Shown here piece after piece: positions 53,209 through 60,941 of a DNA stretch of 64,000 nucleotides. The notes below the pieces were generated by a model. The model saw only the letters and a program-made list of their open reading frames with translations. It searched no databases and was not told the origin of the DNA. The stretch covers positions 1,106,501 to 1,170,500 of the forward strand of contig NZ_CP018154.1 in assembly GCF_001889025.1 (NCBI RefSeq). Direction: 5' to 3'. Positions within the stretch are counted from its first letter, which is position 1. Each line of letters starts with the position of its first letter. Made by a program: the position numbers and the translations under genes. This DNA comes from Sphingorhabdus lutea. GTDB taxonomy: Bacteria > Pseudomonadota > Alphaproteobacteria > Sphingomonadales > Sphingomonadaceae.

Positions 53209-55743
53209 ATGATAGAGATGACGGTTATGGAAGAAACTGCACCAGATAATGTCAAATATCGCCTGTTAAGAGACGCAGGTAATTTTAAATTTTGGTTCGC
53301 CAAAAAATGGCAGAGCCTGTGGTTTCGGCGCGCAATTTATGCGCTGTCTGCTTTTTTGGTGTTTTTGATAATTTTTTGGGCATTATTTGTCCGTAACTTG
53401 CCCGATGCAGATCAATTGGTTGATTATGAACCGGCCCTGCCGACCACAGTTCGCGATAATCAGGGCGAAATTTTCCACCGTTATGCCCGCGACCGACGGG
53501 TGCAGTTGGAATATGGGGATTTCCCTAAAATGCTGGTCAATGCATATTTATCCGCAGAGGATAAAACATTTTTCTCGCATGGCGGGATTGATTATCCTGG
53601 TATTATTTCAGCAGTGATTAGCAATTTATCGCGCGATGGTCGTTCGGTCGGTGCGTCCACCATTACCCAACAAGTGGCAAAAAACCTATTATTAACAAAT
53701 GAATATAGCTATAGCCGCAAAATTAAAGAAGCCATATTGGCAAAGCGTATTGAATCAGCGTTAAGCAAAGAAGAAATTTTAACGCTTTATTTAAATGAAA
53801 TTCCGCTGGGCCGCCGCAGTTTCGGGGTAGAAGCCGCCGCCCAAGCATATTTTGGAAAAAGCGTGGATGAATTGCAATTGCATGAAATGGCGTTTTTGGC
53901 CATTTTGCCCAAATCGCCGGAAACTTATGGCCGCGCAAAATATGAAAAACGCGCATTGGAACGGCGCAATTGGGTGTTAAATTCCATGGCAAAAAATGGA
54001 TTTATCACACAAAGATTGGCCGATGAGGCATCCGCCCGCCCATTGGGTTTAGGGACGGGCATTGACAGTAAATTGGACAATATCGGCGCATATTATTCCG
54101 AAGAAGTCCGCCGTCAATTGATGGAACAATTTGGTGAAAAGGCCGAAGATGGGCCATATAGCGTTTATGCTGGCGGCCTGTGGGTTCGCACATCAATGGA
54201 CAGGAAAATTCAAATATCGACCACCAATGCTTTGCGTGATGGTTTAATGCGTTATCATGGGTCGCGCGGTTATTATGGCCCATTGGGCGGCAAAACCATT
54301 GATATGGCAAAGGGCAGTTGGGCATCGCAGCTTGCCGCAGCAAATATGGATTTGGATTATCGTGATTGGCGCGTTGGGGTATATTTGGGTGGCGGCGAGG
54401 TTGGTTTTTCAACTGGCAAAACGGGAAAATTAATTTCATCTTCTCCGGCGGTAAAGGCGGGGGATATTATTGCGGTTTCGCCCGCAGGGGGCAATGGTTT
54501 TGCCCTGCGCATTGTACCGGAAATTGGCGGCGGCATGGTGGTACAAAACCCGCTTTCGGGCCGTGTTTTGGCGATGCAGGGCGGTTTTGATTTCAGCATC
54601 AGCAGCCTGAACCGCGCGACACAGGCAAAGCGTCAACCCGGTTCGACCATTAAACCATTTGTATATGCAACCGCCATTGACCAGGGAATGACCCCGGCAA
54701 CCATTATTGAGGATGCAACATTTTGCGTTTGGCAATCATCTACTTTAGGACGCAAATGTTTCCGTAACTTTGGCGGATCACGGGGCGCAGGGCCGCGCAC
54801 CATGCGTTGGGGGCTTGAACAATCACGAAATTTAATGACCGTGCGCGCCGCGCATGAGGCGGGAATGGACAATGTCACCCGCACATTTCGCGAGATGAAC
54901 ATTGGCGATTATCCTGCCTATCTTTCCATGGCATTGGGGGCAGGGGACACGACGGTTTTAAACATTACCAATGCATATTCCATGCTGGTTAATCATGGCC
55001 GTCAATTAAAACCCACCTTAATTGATTATGTTCAGGATAGGCGCGGCAAGGTTATTTGGCCCGAAAAATGGAAACCGTGCAAAGGGTGCAATATGAAGGA
55101 TTGGAATGGCGGGCCAATGCCGCGATTTAAACCTGTGGGTAAGCAGGTCATGGATCCGGTTACCGCGTTTCAAGTGGTTCATATGTTGGAAGGTGTGGTG
55201 CAACGCGGCACGGCAACCATATTAAAAGATTTGGACCGCCCAATTTTCGGTAAAACTGGTACGACTTCTGGCCCCACCAATGTTTGGTTTGTTGGTGGCA
55301 CGCCCCAAATGGTCAGCGGCGTATATTTGGGTTTTGACCAATTGCGCAATATGGGCGGATATGCACAGGGCGGGTCGCTTGCCGCGCCGATTTTCAAACA
55401 AATGGCAAAGGAAATCCTGCCCGATTATCCCGTTATTCCATTTACTGCCCCTGAAGGCACGCGTTTGGTACGGATTGACCGGCAAACGGGCCGGCGTGTA
55501 TTTGGAGCATGGCCCGCCGATAATGGCGGCGATGGTTCGGTAATATGGGAGGCGTTTAAGCCGGATACTGAACCCAAAAGATCGATTAGAACCGAAGAAA
55601 TTGAAGCGCGAAGCGAAGGAACGGGCAAGGTTAAGAAAAATGCCGTTACGGCGCCAAAGGCTGCGGCAAAAACATCAAAACCAGCCACAAGCTCGACCGA
55701 GCGTGACCGGCAATTTATTCAAGAAGAAGGCGGCATTTATTAA
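53209..55743 (+). CDS. mrcA: Penicillin-binding protein 1A (class A)
   Basis: A bifunctional peptidoglycan glycosyltransferase and transpeptidase of 844 residues. One N-terminal membrane anchor (about 44-65), then a GT51 domain with SAEDKTFFSHGGIDYPGI and GASTITQQVAKNLLL, then the transpeptidase with the serine nucleophile in QPGSTIKPF, an SRN motif and KTGT near the end. The C-terminal tail after the domain is charged and low in complexity. The pair amidase-PBP1A followed by prfB is a known alphaproteobacterial order; here the LOV-HTH gene stands between PBP1A and prfB. Confidence 0.96.
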   Translation: MIEMTVMEETAPDNVKYRLLRDAGNFKFWFAKKWQSLWFRRAIYALSAFLVFLIIFWALFVRNLPDADQLVDYEPALPTTVRDNQGEIFHRYARDRRVQLEYGDFPKMLVNAYLSAEDKTFFSHGGIDYPGIISAVISNLSRDGRSVGASTITQQVAKNLLLTNEYSYSRKIKEAILAKRIESALSKEEILTLYLNEIPLGRRSFGVEAAAQAYFGKSVDELQLHEMAFLAILPKSPETYGRAKYEKRALERRNWVLNSMAKNGFITQRLADEASARPLGLGTGIDSKLDNIGAYYSEEVRRQLMEQFGEKAEDGPYSVYAGGLWVRTSMDRKIQISTTNALRDGLMRYHGSRGYYGPLGGKTIDMAKGSWASQLAAANMDLDYRDWRVGVYLGGGEVGFSTGKTGKLISSSPAVKAGDIIAVSPAGGNGFALRIVPEIGGGMVVQNPLSGRVLAMQGGFDFSISSLNRATQAKRQPGSTIKPFVYATAIDQGMTPATIIEDATFCVWQSSTLGRKCFRNFGGSRGAGPRTMRWGLEQSRNLMTVRAAHEAGMDNVTRTFREMNIGDYPAYLSMALGAGDTTVLNITNAYSMLVNHGRQLKPTLIDYVQDRRGKVIWPEKWKPCKGCNMKDWNGGPMPRFKPVGKQVMDPVTAFQVVHMLEGVVQRGTATILKDLDRPIFGKTGTTSGPTNVWFVGGTPQMVSGVYLGFDQLRNMGGYAQGGSLAAPIFKQMAKEILPDYPVIPFTAPEGTRLVRIDRQTGRRVFGAWPADNGGDGSVIWEAFKPDTEPKRSIRTEEIEARSEGTGKVKKNAVTAPKAAAKTSKPATSSTERDRQFIQEEGGIY

Positions 55744-55804
55744 TATTTATCTATCCAACCTATCCTCCATTGTAATTTAATGCACATATGCTTAAATTAT
55801 CATC

Positions 55805-56437
55805 ATGGCGGATAAGTTGGAAAATAGATCAAATATAAAAAAAGATGATGCATTTTTGGCATCAATCCATTTTAGCCCCATTGCAACGGTGGTAAGCGAT
55901 CCATTATTACCAGATAACCCAATTATAGAAGTTAATCAGCCATTTTGCGATTTAACCGGATATACACCTGATGAAATATTGGGGCGTAATTGCCGCTTTC
56001 TTGCCGGACCAAAGACCGAACCATGGGTGACCGAACAAATAAAATCTGGCGTTAGCGAGCAGCGGCCAACATTGGTCGAAATCCTGAATTATAAAAAAAA
56101 TGGCGATCCCTTTCGCAATGCGGTGATGATTGCGCCGGTTTTTGATGATGAGGGAGAGATTAAATATTTTATCGGTTCGCAGGTGGAATTGCCGGATGAA
56201 GAAACAGGGCCGTCATCCACACGTTATCGCGCAGCCGTGGGTATGGTCAAAGAATTATCGCCGCGCCAGTTACAGGTTTTAAAAGAAATGGCGAACGGGT
56301 TTCGCAGCAAACAAATCGCCTATCATCTTAATTTAAGCGAACGTACAGTGAAGATGCATCGTTCGATAGTGCTGAAAAAATTGGGCTCATCATCGCTTGC
56401 CGATGCGGTTAGATTGGCCGTTGAGGCGGGGCTCTAA
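55805..56437 (+). CDS. LOV-HTH blue-light photoreceptor transcription factor (EL222-like)
   Basis: The 210-residue protein joins a LOV domain (about 18-130) to a LuxR-type helix-turn-helix (about 148-210). The photoactive cysteine is Cys63 in GRNCRFLAG, with the LOV core segments VNQPFCDLTGY and NYKKNGDPFRNAVMIAPVFD that hold flavin. The HTH reads LSPRQLQVLKEMANG and SERTVKMHRSIVLKKL. The architecture and length match EL222 of Erythrobacter litoralis, in which blue light forms a flavin-cysteine adduct and frees the HTH to dimerise on DNA. Its target genes here are unknown. Confidence 0.93.
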   Translation: MADKLENRSNIKKDDAFLASIHFSPIATVVSDPLLPDNPIIEVNQPFCDLTGYTPDEILGRNCRFLAGPKTEPWVTEQIKSGVSEQRPTLVEILNYKKNGDPFRNAVMIAPVFDDEGEIKYFIGSQVELPDEETGPSSTRYRAAVGMVKELSPRQLQVLKEMANGFRSKQIAYHLNLSERTVKMHRSIVLKKLGSSSLADAVRLAVEAGL

Positions 56438-56496
56438 CCAATATTATAGATGAATAGCACGTCCTATTGGCCGTATGTTAAAATAATTTAAATCCA

Positions 56497-56634
56497 TTAT
56501 TGTTGAAATTGAGCGGGAAAGACTACGCTTTTCCCTTCCCCCGGATGTATATTCCCGCTCACCCTTATCTTAATTTCCGTTCTGGATTTATGAAGCACTC
56601 AACCTTGGCCCATATTTATATGGGCCATTTTTTT
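56497..56634 (+). ncRNA. Candidate small RNA or attenuator ahead of prfB
   Basis: This fills most of the 342-base gap between the LOV-HTH gene and prfB. A 10-bp inverted repeat TGAGCGGGAA / TTCCCGCTCA (56510-56519, 56552-56561) shares its left arm with an alternative hairpin GGGAAA / TTTCCC, so the two exclude each other. Possible outer pairings (GTTGA with TCAAC; GAAATT with AATTTC) would enclose them. A strong terminator ends the unit at 56634. No open frame with a ribosome-binding site fits. It may be an independent small RNA or a 5' leader of prfB. The remaining gap (56635-56779) shows only an AT-rich promoter-like region. Confidence 0.45.
56606..56634 (+). terminator. Strong intrinsic terminator upstream of prfB
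   Basis: A perfect 9-bp stem (TGGCCCATA / TATGGGCCA) with a TTTA loop is followed by seven T residues. It lies 169 bases after the LOV-HTH stop and 146 bases before prfB. Confidence 0.85.
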
Positions 56635-56779
56635 ACATCTGGGCATATAATAATGAAGATGAATATCCATTTTCAAATTAGCAAAATATGGCTGACGCTT
56701 TACTTATCATCATTTTGGGCTAAGAGAGCGATGGCCAATAATGGCAATATAATTTTACGATTTTTAATGGAGCAATTTC

Positions 56780-57907
56780 ATGCGCGCAGACGCACTTGCA
56801 TTGGCGGAACGAATTGATGCGGCGCTTGATTTGGTGCGCTTATCGCTTGATTGGGATCGGGCGCTGCGCCGTTTGGATGAGCTGAACGCAAGGGTGGAAG
56901 ACCCCGATTTATGGAATGACCCAAAACAGGCCGAAGCCGTGATGAAGGAGCGCCGCCATTTGGATGCGGCGATTTGTGCGGCCAAAGAAATTAAGGCGGA
57001 TAAGGAAGGCACGTTGGAGTTAATCGAGCTTGCCGAAATGGAAGATGATACCTCCTTGGCCGATGAGGGAGTTGCGTCCTTAAAAAAATTGGCCGAAAGG
57101 GCGGATAAGGACAAGGTTCAGGCTTTATTATCTGGCGAGGCGGACGGCAATGATTGCTATATTGAAATTCACGCTGGTGCAGGCGGCACGGAAAGCCAAG
57201 ATTGGGCCGAAATGTTGCTGCGCATGTATCAACGTTGGTCCGAAAAACGCGGATATAAAATCGAAATGGTTGAATATCAGGCGGGTGATCAGGCCGGGAT
57301 TAAGGGTGCGACATTATTGGTAAAGGGTGAAAATGCCTATGGCTATGCCAAAACCGAAAGCGGGGTGCATCGGTTGGTCCGTATTTCACCCTATGACAGC
57401 TCGGCCAGACGCCATACCAGTTTTTCCAGCGTTTGGGTGTATCCTGTCATTGACGATAATGTCGATATTGAAATAAATGAAGGCGATTTGAAAATTGATA
57501 CCTATCGCGCATCGGGTGCGGGCGGACAGCATGTTAACACCACGGACAGTGCGGTGCGGATTACCCACATGCCAACGGGCATTGTGGTGGCCAGCCAAAA
57601 TGACCGTTCGCAACATAAAAACCGCGCCACCGCCATGGGAATGTTGCGGGCAAGATTATATGAAGCGGAAATGCAGCGGCGCGAGGCAGAGGCATCGGGC
57701 GAATATGCCGCAAAAACAGAAATTGGCTGGGGACATCAAATTCGTTCCTATGTCTTGCAACCCTATCAAATGGTAAAGGATTTGCGCACTGGCGTGACAT
57801 CATCTGCGCCAGGCGATGTGTTGGATGGAGATATTGATCAATATATTGCCGCAGCATTGGCACAGCGCGTTACCGGTGAGGTCGCCGATATTGAGGATGT
57901 CGATTGA
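56780..57907 (+). CDS. prfB: Peptide chain release factor 2
   Basis: RF2 reads UGA and UAA stop codons and releases the nascent chain. The 375-residue protein has the GGQ motif in ASGAGGQHVNTTDSAVRI and the codon-reading loop as ISPYDSSARRHTSFSS (SPY, where E. coli has SPF). The N-terminal region is read in one frame, with no in-frame UGA or shifted start, so the programmed +1 frameshift that regulates E. coli prfB is absent. GGAG lies eight bases before the ATG. Confidence 0.96.
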   Translation: MRADALALAERIDAALDLVRLSLDWDRALRRLDELNARVEDPDLWNDPKQAEAVMKERRHLDAAICAAKEIKADKEGTLELIELAEMEDDTSLADEGVASLKKLAERADKDKVQALLSGEADGNDCYIEIHAGAGGTESQDWAEMLLRMYQRWSEKRGYKIEMVEYQAGDQAGIKGATLLVKGENAYGYAKTESGVHRLVRISPYDSSARRHTSFSSVWVYPVIDDNVDIEINEGDLKIDTYRASGAGGQHVNTTDSAVRITHMPTGIVVASQNDRSQHKNRATAMGMLRARLYEAEMQRREAEASGEYAAKTEIGWGHQIRSYVLQPYQMVKDLRTGVTSSAPGDVLDGDIDQYIAAALAQRVTGEVADIEDVD

Positions 57908-58063
57908 TATAATTATATAATAATAGCTGCGATTCTGGCCTTATAATATTGTGTCATAACTGCCACATTTGACAAAAAACATATATTGCGGTTTTTATTC
58001 CGCTTTGTCCTTTATTAATTTGGTGCAATCATCACACCATAACAAAAAAAGGGGGCAAATATT

Positions 58064-60652
58064 ATGGAGAGTATAAAAAATATTTCATCGGTGAAAATTG
58101 CATTGGGATTCGGCGTTTCTGCCCTTTCCATGTCGATTATACCTGCGGCATATGCGCAAAATAATGATGGCGCACAAATGCAGGATGATGGCGCAGCGAT
58201 TATTGTGACGGGCACAAGGCGAACTGACCGAACAGTGGCGGACAGCCCCGTGCCAATTGATATTATAGGCAGCGAGGCTTTGGAAAATAGCGGTGCAACA
58301 GAAACCAACCGTTTATTAAATAATGTTGTGCCGTCATTTAACTTTCCGCAACCATCGCTTACCGATGGCACGGATTCACTACGTCCCGCGACATTGCGCG
58401 GCCTTGCTCCCGACCAAGTATTGGTTTTGATTAACGGGAAACGCCGCCACCAATCTTCATTATTGAACCTTAACGGGTCAATTGGCCGTGGTTCGGCTGC
58501 GGTGGATATGAACACCATTCCCGCCATTGCGATTGACCGTATAGAGGTGCTGCGCGATGGTGCATCATCGCTTTATGGTTCAGATGCGATTGCGGGCGTG
58601 ATTAACATTCAATTGAAAAAACGCGAAGGCGGCCGTGCACAGATTAGCTATGGCAAATATATCACCCAAATGGAGGGTGTCGCCGACGTGTTTACAGTTT
58701 TGCCAACCACAAATTCAACCAGTGATCCGGTCATCAACTATACCGGTGAAGACCGCAAACGCCGCGATGGCGACACCTATACTTTTGCGACAAATATTGG
58801 ATTGCCAGTCGGTGATACGGGCTATTTTAATGTTACAGCGGAATATAAAGACCGCAGCCCGACCAACCGTTCCGGACCGGATATTCGCCGGCAATATAGC
58901 GGTATTGGCGATATTCGTGAAACCACATTTGACCGTTATAGCCACCGTTTTGGTGATGGCGTGTCAAAAGATTTGAATTTCTTTGTCAATGCTGGCGCTC
59001 AATTAGGCGAAGTGTTCGAACTATATGCTTTTGGCAGCTATGGTATTCGTGATGGTAATGGCGCGGGCTTTTATCGCCGGTCCTTGGATGCGCGCAACCG
59101 CGACTGGGCAAATGGCGGTCTGCCATATTATGCAGATGGTTTCTTGCCCCTTATCAACAGTGAAATTGTCGATGTCTCGGCGGCATTGGGCGTAAAGGGC
59201 GAACTGTCCGGTTGGGATGTGGATTTGTCCGCCGTTTATGGCACTAACAGCCTTGATTACACCATTTCAAACAGCTTTAATACATCGCTTGGCGGGTTAG
59301 TCAGCAACCGGACATTTGACTCTGGCGGCCTTCGCGCAGGACAATTTACCACCAATTTCGATGCGCGGCGCGATTTGGAATTGGGGTTGGGTAGCCCCAT
59401 TTCCTTTGCCATTGGCGCAGAATATCGGCGCGAGGATTATAAAATCCGTCCTGGCGAATTACAAAGCTATCAGGCCGGACCATTTACATTTTCCAATGGG
59501 GCAGCCCCCGGCGCACAGGTTTTTCCAGGGTTTAGCCCGATTACCGCCGTTGACACATCGCGCAGCAGCATGGCCGGATATGTTGAATTGGACAGCGATA
59601 TTGCCGATATTTTAAATATCCAATTGGCGGGCCGTTATGAACATTTCACCGATTTTGGCGATACTGTGAATGGTAAAATTGCCGCCCGTTTAGAACCAGT
59701 TGATGGTTTTGCGCTTCGCGGTTCTATTTCCACTGGTTTCCGGGCGCCAGGATTGGCGCAGCAATCATTTTCCACCACTTCTACCAATAATGTTGGCGGA
59801 ACTTTGATTGAAATCGGCACTTTCCCGGTCAGCTCACCCATTGCCCGCGCATTGGGCGCACAACCATTGGAGGCAGAAAAATCGACCAATTTTGGCGGCG
59901 GCGTTACCTTTAATATGATTGATGGGTTAAATGTGACCGTCGATTATTATAATATTAAAATTCGCGACCGCATTACATTGACCGAAAATTTGACCGGCGC
60001 CGATGTGGTGGCAATTTTAAGCGCGGCAAATGTGGTTGGCACATCGGCCCGTTTCTTTATCAATGGTATTGATACAAAGACACAGGGACTGGACATTGTG
60101 GCAAGTTACCGCATGCCCGATTTTGGAATTGGCCGTATCCGGCTTAGCGCGGGGTATAATTTGAACGATACCAAAATTACCGATAGGCGGACATTTAGCG
60201 GCTTTACCGCGCAGCGTTTGTTCGCGCGTCAGGAATCCTATCGTTTAACCGATGGGCAGCCAAAAAATAAACTTAACCTTGGTTTGACATGGGATAATGG
60301 GCCATTTGGCCTGACCACCAATGCCAATCGTTTTGGTGAAGTGTTCCTGCCATCTGGTGTATCATCGGCGCAGCGTGATGATATTACTGTCGCGCCGGGC
60401 GGCGCACCGGGCGATGTTACATTAACCCCGAAATGGGTCGTCGATATGGAATTGCGGTTTAAGCCATATGAAAATATCAGCTTGGCCATTGGCGCGAATA
60501 ATATTTTTGATGAATATCCCGATCGTTTGCCATTTGGCACAGTTGGCGGGGTGAATTATGGATTGAATAACAGCTTTCTTCCTTATTCCTCTCAATCACC
60601 CTTTGGGTTTAGCGGCCGATTTGTCTATGGCCGATTGGCAGTTGATTTTTAA
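58064..60652 (+). CDS. TonB-dependent receptor (second)
   Basis: An 862-residue outer-membrane receptor with a signal peptide (ending AAYAQ), a TonB-box-like segment (AAIIVTGTRRTDR), a plug with LNNVVPSFNFPQPSLTDGTD and VLVLINGKRRHQSSL and GADGASSLYGSDAIAG-like turns (here RDGASSLYGSDAIAG), and a barrel ending YGRLAVDF. The plug type resembles receptors grouped with vitamin B12/siderophore-like and small-molecule transporters; the ligand cannot be read. AGGGGG precedes the ATG. It stands alone, facing the third receptor. Confidence 0.93.
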   Translation: MESIKNISSVKIALGFGVSALSMSIIPAAYAQNNDGAQMQDDGAAIIVTGTRRTDRTVADSPVPIDIIGSEALENSGATETNRLLNNVVPSFNFPQPSLTDGTDSLRPATLRGLAPDQVLVLINGKRRHQSSLLNLNGSIGRGSAAVDMNTIPAIAIDRIEVLRDGASSLYGSDAIAGVINIQLKKREGGRAQISYGKYITQMEGVADVFTVLPTTNSTSDPVINYTGEDRKRRDGDTYTFATNIGLPVGDTGYFNVTAEYKDRSPTNRSGPDIRRQYSGIGDIRETTFDRYSHRFGDGVSKDLNFFVNAGAQLGEVFELYAFGSYGIRDGNGAGFYRRSLDARNRDWANGGLPYYADGFLPLINSEIVDVSAALGVKGELSGWDVDLSAVYGTNSLDYTISNSFNTSLGGLVSNRTFDSGGLRAGQFTTNFDARRDLELGLGSPISFAIGAEYRREDYKIRPGELQSYQAGPFTFSNGAAPGAQVFPGFSPITAVDTSRSSMAGYVELDSDIADILNIQLAGRYEHFTDFGDTVNGKIAARLEPVDGFALRGSISTGFRAPGLAQQSFSTTSTNNVGGTLIEIGTFPVSSPIARALGAQPLEAEKSTNFGGGVTFNMIDGLNVTVDYYNIKIRDRITLTENLTGADVVAILSAANVVGTSARFFINGIDTKTQGLDIVASYRMPDFGIGRIRLSAGYNLNDTKITDRRTFSGFTAQRLFARQESYRLTDGQPKNKLNLGLTWDNGPFGLTTNANRFGEVFLPSGVSSAQRDDITVAPGGAPGDVTLTPKWVVDMELRFKPYENISLAIGANNIFDEYPDRLPFGTVGGVNYGLNNSFLPYSSQSPFGFSGRFVYGRLAVDF

Positions 60653-60671
60653 TAAATATAATCAAGTTAAG

Positions 60672-60704
60672 AAAAAGGGCTAGGCGATTGTCTGGCCCTT
60701 TTTT
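60672..60704 (+). terminator. Intrinsic terminator of the second TonB receptor
   Basis: AAAAAGGGC and GCCCTTTTT, extended inward by CTAG/CTGG pairing with one G-U, are followed by a T-run, 20 bases after the receptor stop. Confidence 0.82.
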
Positions 60705-60815
60705 ATGGCGCGTTATATATTTTAGTGCCGCTTTTATGCGGACCTGATGATATATGATTTTAACACCTTTTGGGAATTTTAGCTTAGCTTTTTGAATTAT
60801 GCGGCGTTTGGCGAA

Positions 60816-60890
60816 GACGCATCTGGCAATGGCGCATATGGTAATGGCGCATATGGTAATGGCGCATATGGTAATGGCGCATATGGTAAA
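60816..60890. repeat. Minisatellite of 15-bp units between convergent TonB receptors
   Basis: Four units of GGCGCATATGGTAAT (60831-60890, the last ending in A) follow one diverged unit. It lies between the terminators of the two receptor genes. One frame reads as GNGAY pentapeptides and another as an ATG-initiated 45-residue frame (60799-60936), but neither has a ribosome-binding site. Confidence 0.92.
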
Positions 60891-60891
60891 G

Positions 60892-60920
60892 AAAAAGGCC
60901 GCCCAATTAGGACGGCCTTT
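60892..60920 (-). terminator. Intrinsic terminator of the third TonB receptor
   Basis: AAAGGCCG / CGGCCTTT forms an 8-bp stem 22 bases after the minus-strand stop, followed on that strand by TTTTTC. A T-run on the other side makes it possibly bidirectional. Confidence 0.78.
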
Positions 60921-60941
60921 CGCATTTTTGAAGTGATGAAA

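Noticed and set aside
56780..57907. Programmed +1 frameshift in prfB
   Set aside because: The frame is open from the ATG through the N-terminal region with no in-frame UGA, so no frameshift is needed.
60816..60890. Possible CRISPR array
   Set aside because: Units are 15 bp and contiguous, without spacers, and no cas genes are present.
60799..60936. A 45-residue ATG-initiated frame across the minisatellite (repeats of the MAHMV type)
   Set aside because: No ribosome-binding site, repetitive composition, and it runs through the terminator of the neighbouring receptor gene; most likely a chance frame.
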